From BS750m-G57 sp964607575 (lineage in GTDB: Bacteria; Planctomycetota; Phycisphaerae; SM23-33), in the NCBI GenBank assembly GCA_964607575.1, contig CAZSLS010000004.1, forward strand, positions 27,354 through 91,353: 64,000 nt of DNA. Reading direction: 5' to 3'. Under the pieces are notes generated by a model. It ran no database searches. It saw only the letters and a program-made list of their open reading frames with translations, and was not told the DNA's origin. Each line of letters begins with the position of its first letter. Position 1 is the stretch's first letter. The position numbers and the translations under genes were made by a program. Of this stretch, positions 63,237 to 64,000 are shown one piece after another.

Positions 63237-64000
63237 CTATTCCGTGGCGCCTCCACTGTCACCACCGCCGCGGCGGCGCCTGCCCCAAAAGCCCCTGCGC
63301 TGGGGGCGTTCCTTGTCGTCGACCTTACCGTCACCGTTCTTATCGTACTTCTTTATGTACTCTTCGGTGCGTTTCTTGCGTTCGGCGGCGCGTGCGGCTT
63401 CGCCTTTTTCCATCGCCGCTTTCTCTTCGTCGCTGAGCTTTCCGTCGCGGTCTTTGTCGTAGCGGCGCTCGGTCCATCTGCGGCGCATGTCCTCGCCGAC
63501 AACTCGACGCTCATCACTGGAGATCTCGCCGTCGCCGTCCTTGTCGTACTTCTTCATGAACTCTTTGCGGCGCTTATCCCGCTCGGCGGTGCGCTCGGCC
63601 TCGCCTTTTTCCATTGCCGCTTTCTCTTCGTCGTTGAGCTTTCCGTCGCCGTCCTTGTCGTAGCGTCTCTCGGCGCGCCGTCGGCCCCAATCTTCCATCC
63701 GTTTGCGGAAACTGTCGCGGATCGCCTTTTGTTCCTCTTCGCTGAACTTACCGTCGCCGTCCTTGTCGTATTGCTTCATGAACTCCTGGCGCCTTTCCTC
63801 CATGCGCGCGCCCCATGCGGCCGACCGTTCCTCGCCGGTGAGCTTACCGTCACCATCTTTGTCGTACTTCTTGATGGTCGCCGCGTCCATCTCCCTTCCG
63901 CCCCTTCCGGAAAACCTGCTGCGCCTGCGGGCCTGCTTCCTGAAGGCGTCGGCCTCGAACCAGTCGATCTTTTTGTTATTGTTCTTGTCGTATCTCAGCA
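63237..64000 (-). CDS. EF-hand repeat protein, 5' end cut by the window edge
   Basis: Highly charged protein with at least seven EF-hand loops of the form YDKDGDGKLxxEE. Six lie within 63237-63890 and one more (YDKNNNKKIDWFE) lies upstream in the same open frame, which runs off the window at 64000. Loops alternate with basic helices (RMEERRQEFMKQ, ERRRKEFMKK type), and the end is Arg/Gly-rich (GFWGRRRRGGGDSGG). The in-frame ATG at 63890 is internal. It is probably exported like other planctomycetal EF-hand proteins, but the signal region is outside the window. Its stop lies 184 bases before gspE on the same strand. Confidence 0.82.
   Translation of the reverse strand, partial: LRYDKNNNKKIDWFEADAFRKQARRRSRFSGRGGREMDAATIKKYDKDGDGKLTGEERSAAWGARMEERRQEFMKQYDKDGDGKFSEEEQKAIRDSFRKRMEDWGRRRAERRYDKDGDGKLNDEEKAAMEKGEAERTAERDKRRKEFMKKYDKDGDGEISSDERRVVGEDMRRRWTERRYDKDRDGKLSDEEKAAMEKGEAARAAERKKRTEEYIKKYDKNGDGKVDDKERPQRRGFWGRRRRGGGDSGGATE

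Overview
The window looks like chromosome of a GC-rich Planctomycetota bacterium, probably close to the Phycisphaerae/Sedimentisphaerales. The evidence is the gene content: two PEP-CTERM proteins, DUF1080 and NPCBM secreted proteins, two HzsA-related haem-motif proteins, a large Ser/Thr kinase with DWG in place of DFG, Tat-exported Gfo/Idh/MocA oxidoreductases, EF-hand repeat proteins, and a type II secretion locus of PilM/N/O/P style. I see no rRNA, tRNA, CRISPR array, phage or transposase gene. The assignment rests on gene families only.

Layout. 1-2350: a left-truncated sensor kinase, its OmpR-type regulator and a small membrane protein, followed by about 850 bases without a confident gene that hold inverted repeats. 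3197-5378: a phosphohexomutase and a DUF1080 lipoprotein. 5451-6728 (minus): a very basic secreted repeat protein. 7094-7738: a short PEP-CTERM protein behind a structured leader. 7848-23998: a mixed metabolic and exported block with two Gfo/Idh/MocA oxidoreductases, two HzsA-like proteins, an EF-hand protein, an Nramp-fold transporter and a large NPCBM/coiled-coil protein. 24065-28460: a flavodoxin-like reductase, a phosphatase-like lipoprotein, a response regulator, a hybrid kinase and a QTMAN-like glycosyltransferase. 28887-34599: a giant PEP-CTERM repeat protein broken by one extra G in a G8 run. 34649-40651: an SpoU methyltransferase, the Ser/Thr kinase, a VTT/DedA protein, an AMMECR1 protein and a YfcE-like phosphoesterase.

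40694-63052 (minus) is one type II secretion operon: gspE, [inserted element], gspF, gspG, gspH, gspI, gspJ, gspK, a PilM-PilN fusion (GspL role), a PilO-PilP/GspC fusion (GspM/C role), a secretin and a lipoprotein. The secretin is 3886 residues long. It has an N0-like domain, then about 39 tandem N1/N3-type ring domains (secretins usually have two or three), then one standard C-terminal secretin domain. The right edge holds a truncated EF-hand repeat protein.

The most unusual find is a 589-base inverted-repeat-bounded element at 60787-61375, exactly between gspE and gspF. Both ends are tandem heptamers (TGGCAAC, 8 and 6 copies) plus further complementary sequence, and the only gene inside is a four-helix-bundle protein of the S23/23S-rRNA-intervening-sequence family. 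It starts at the base after the gspE stop codon, and its last heptamer supplies the TTG start codon of gspF. Differences between the two arms keep pairing in RNA through G-U wobble, so in the operon transcript it would fold as a long hairpin with the gene in the loop, as rRNA intervening sequences do. The second regulatory find is a leader conserved between the two PEP-CTERM genes, from the -10 box through two hairpins, a candidate for an undescribed RNA element.
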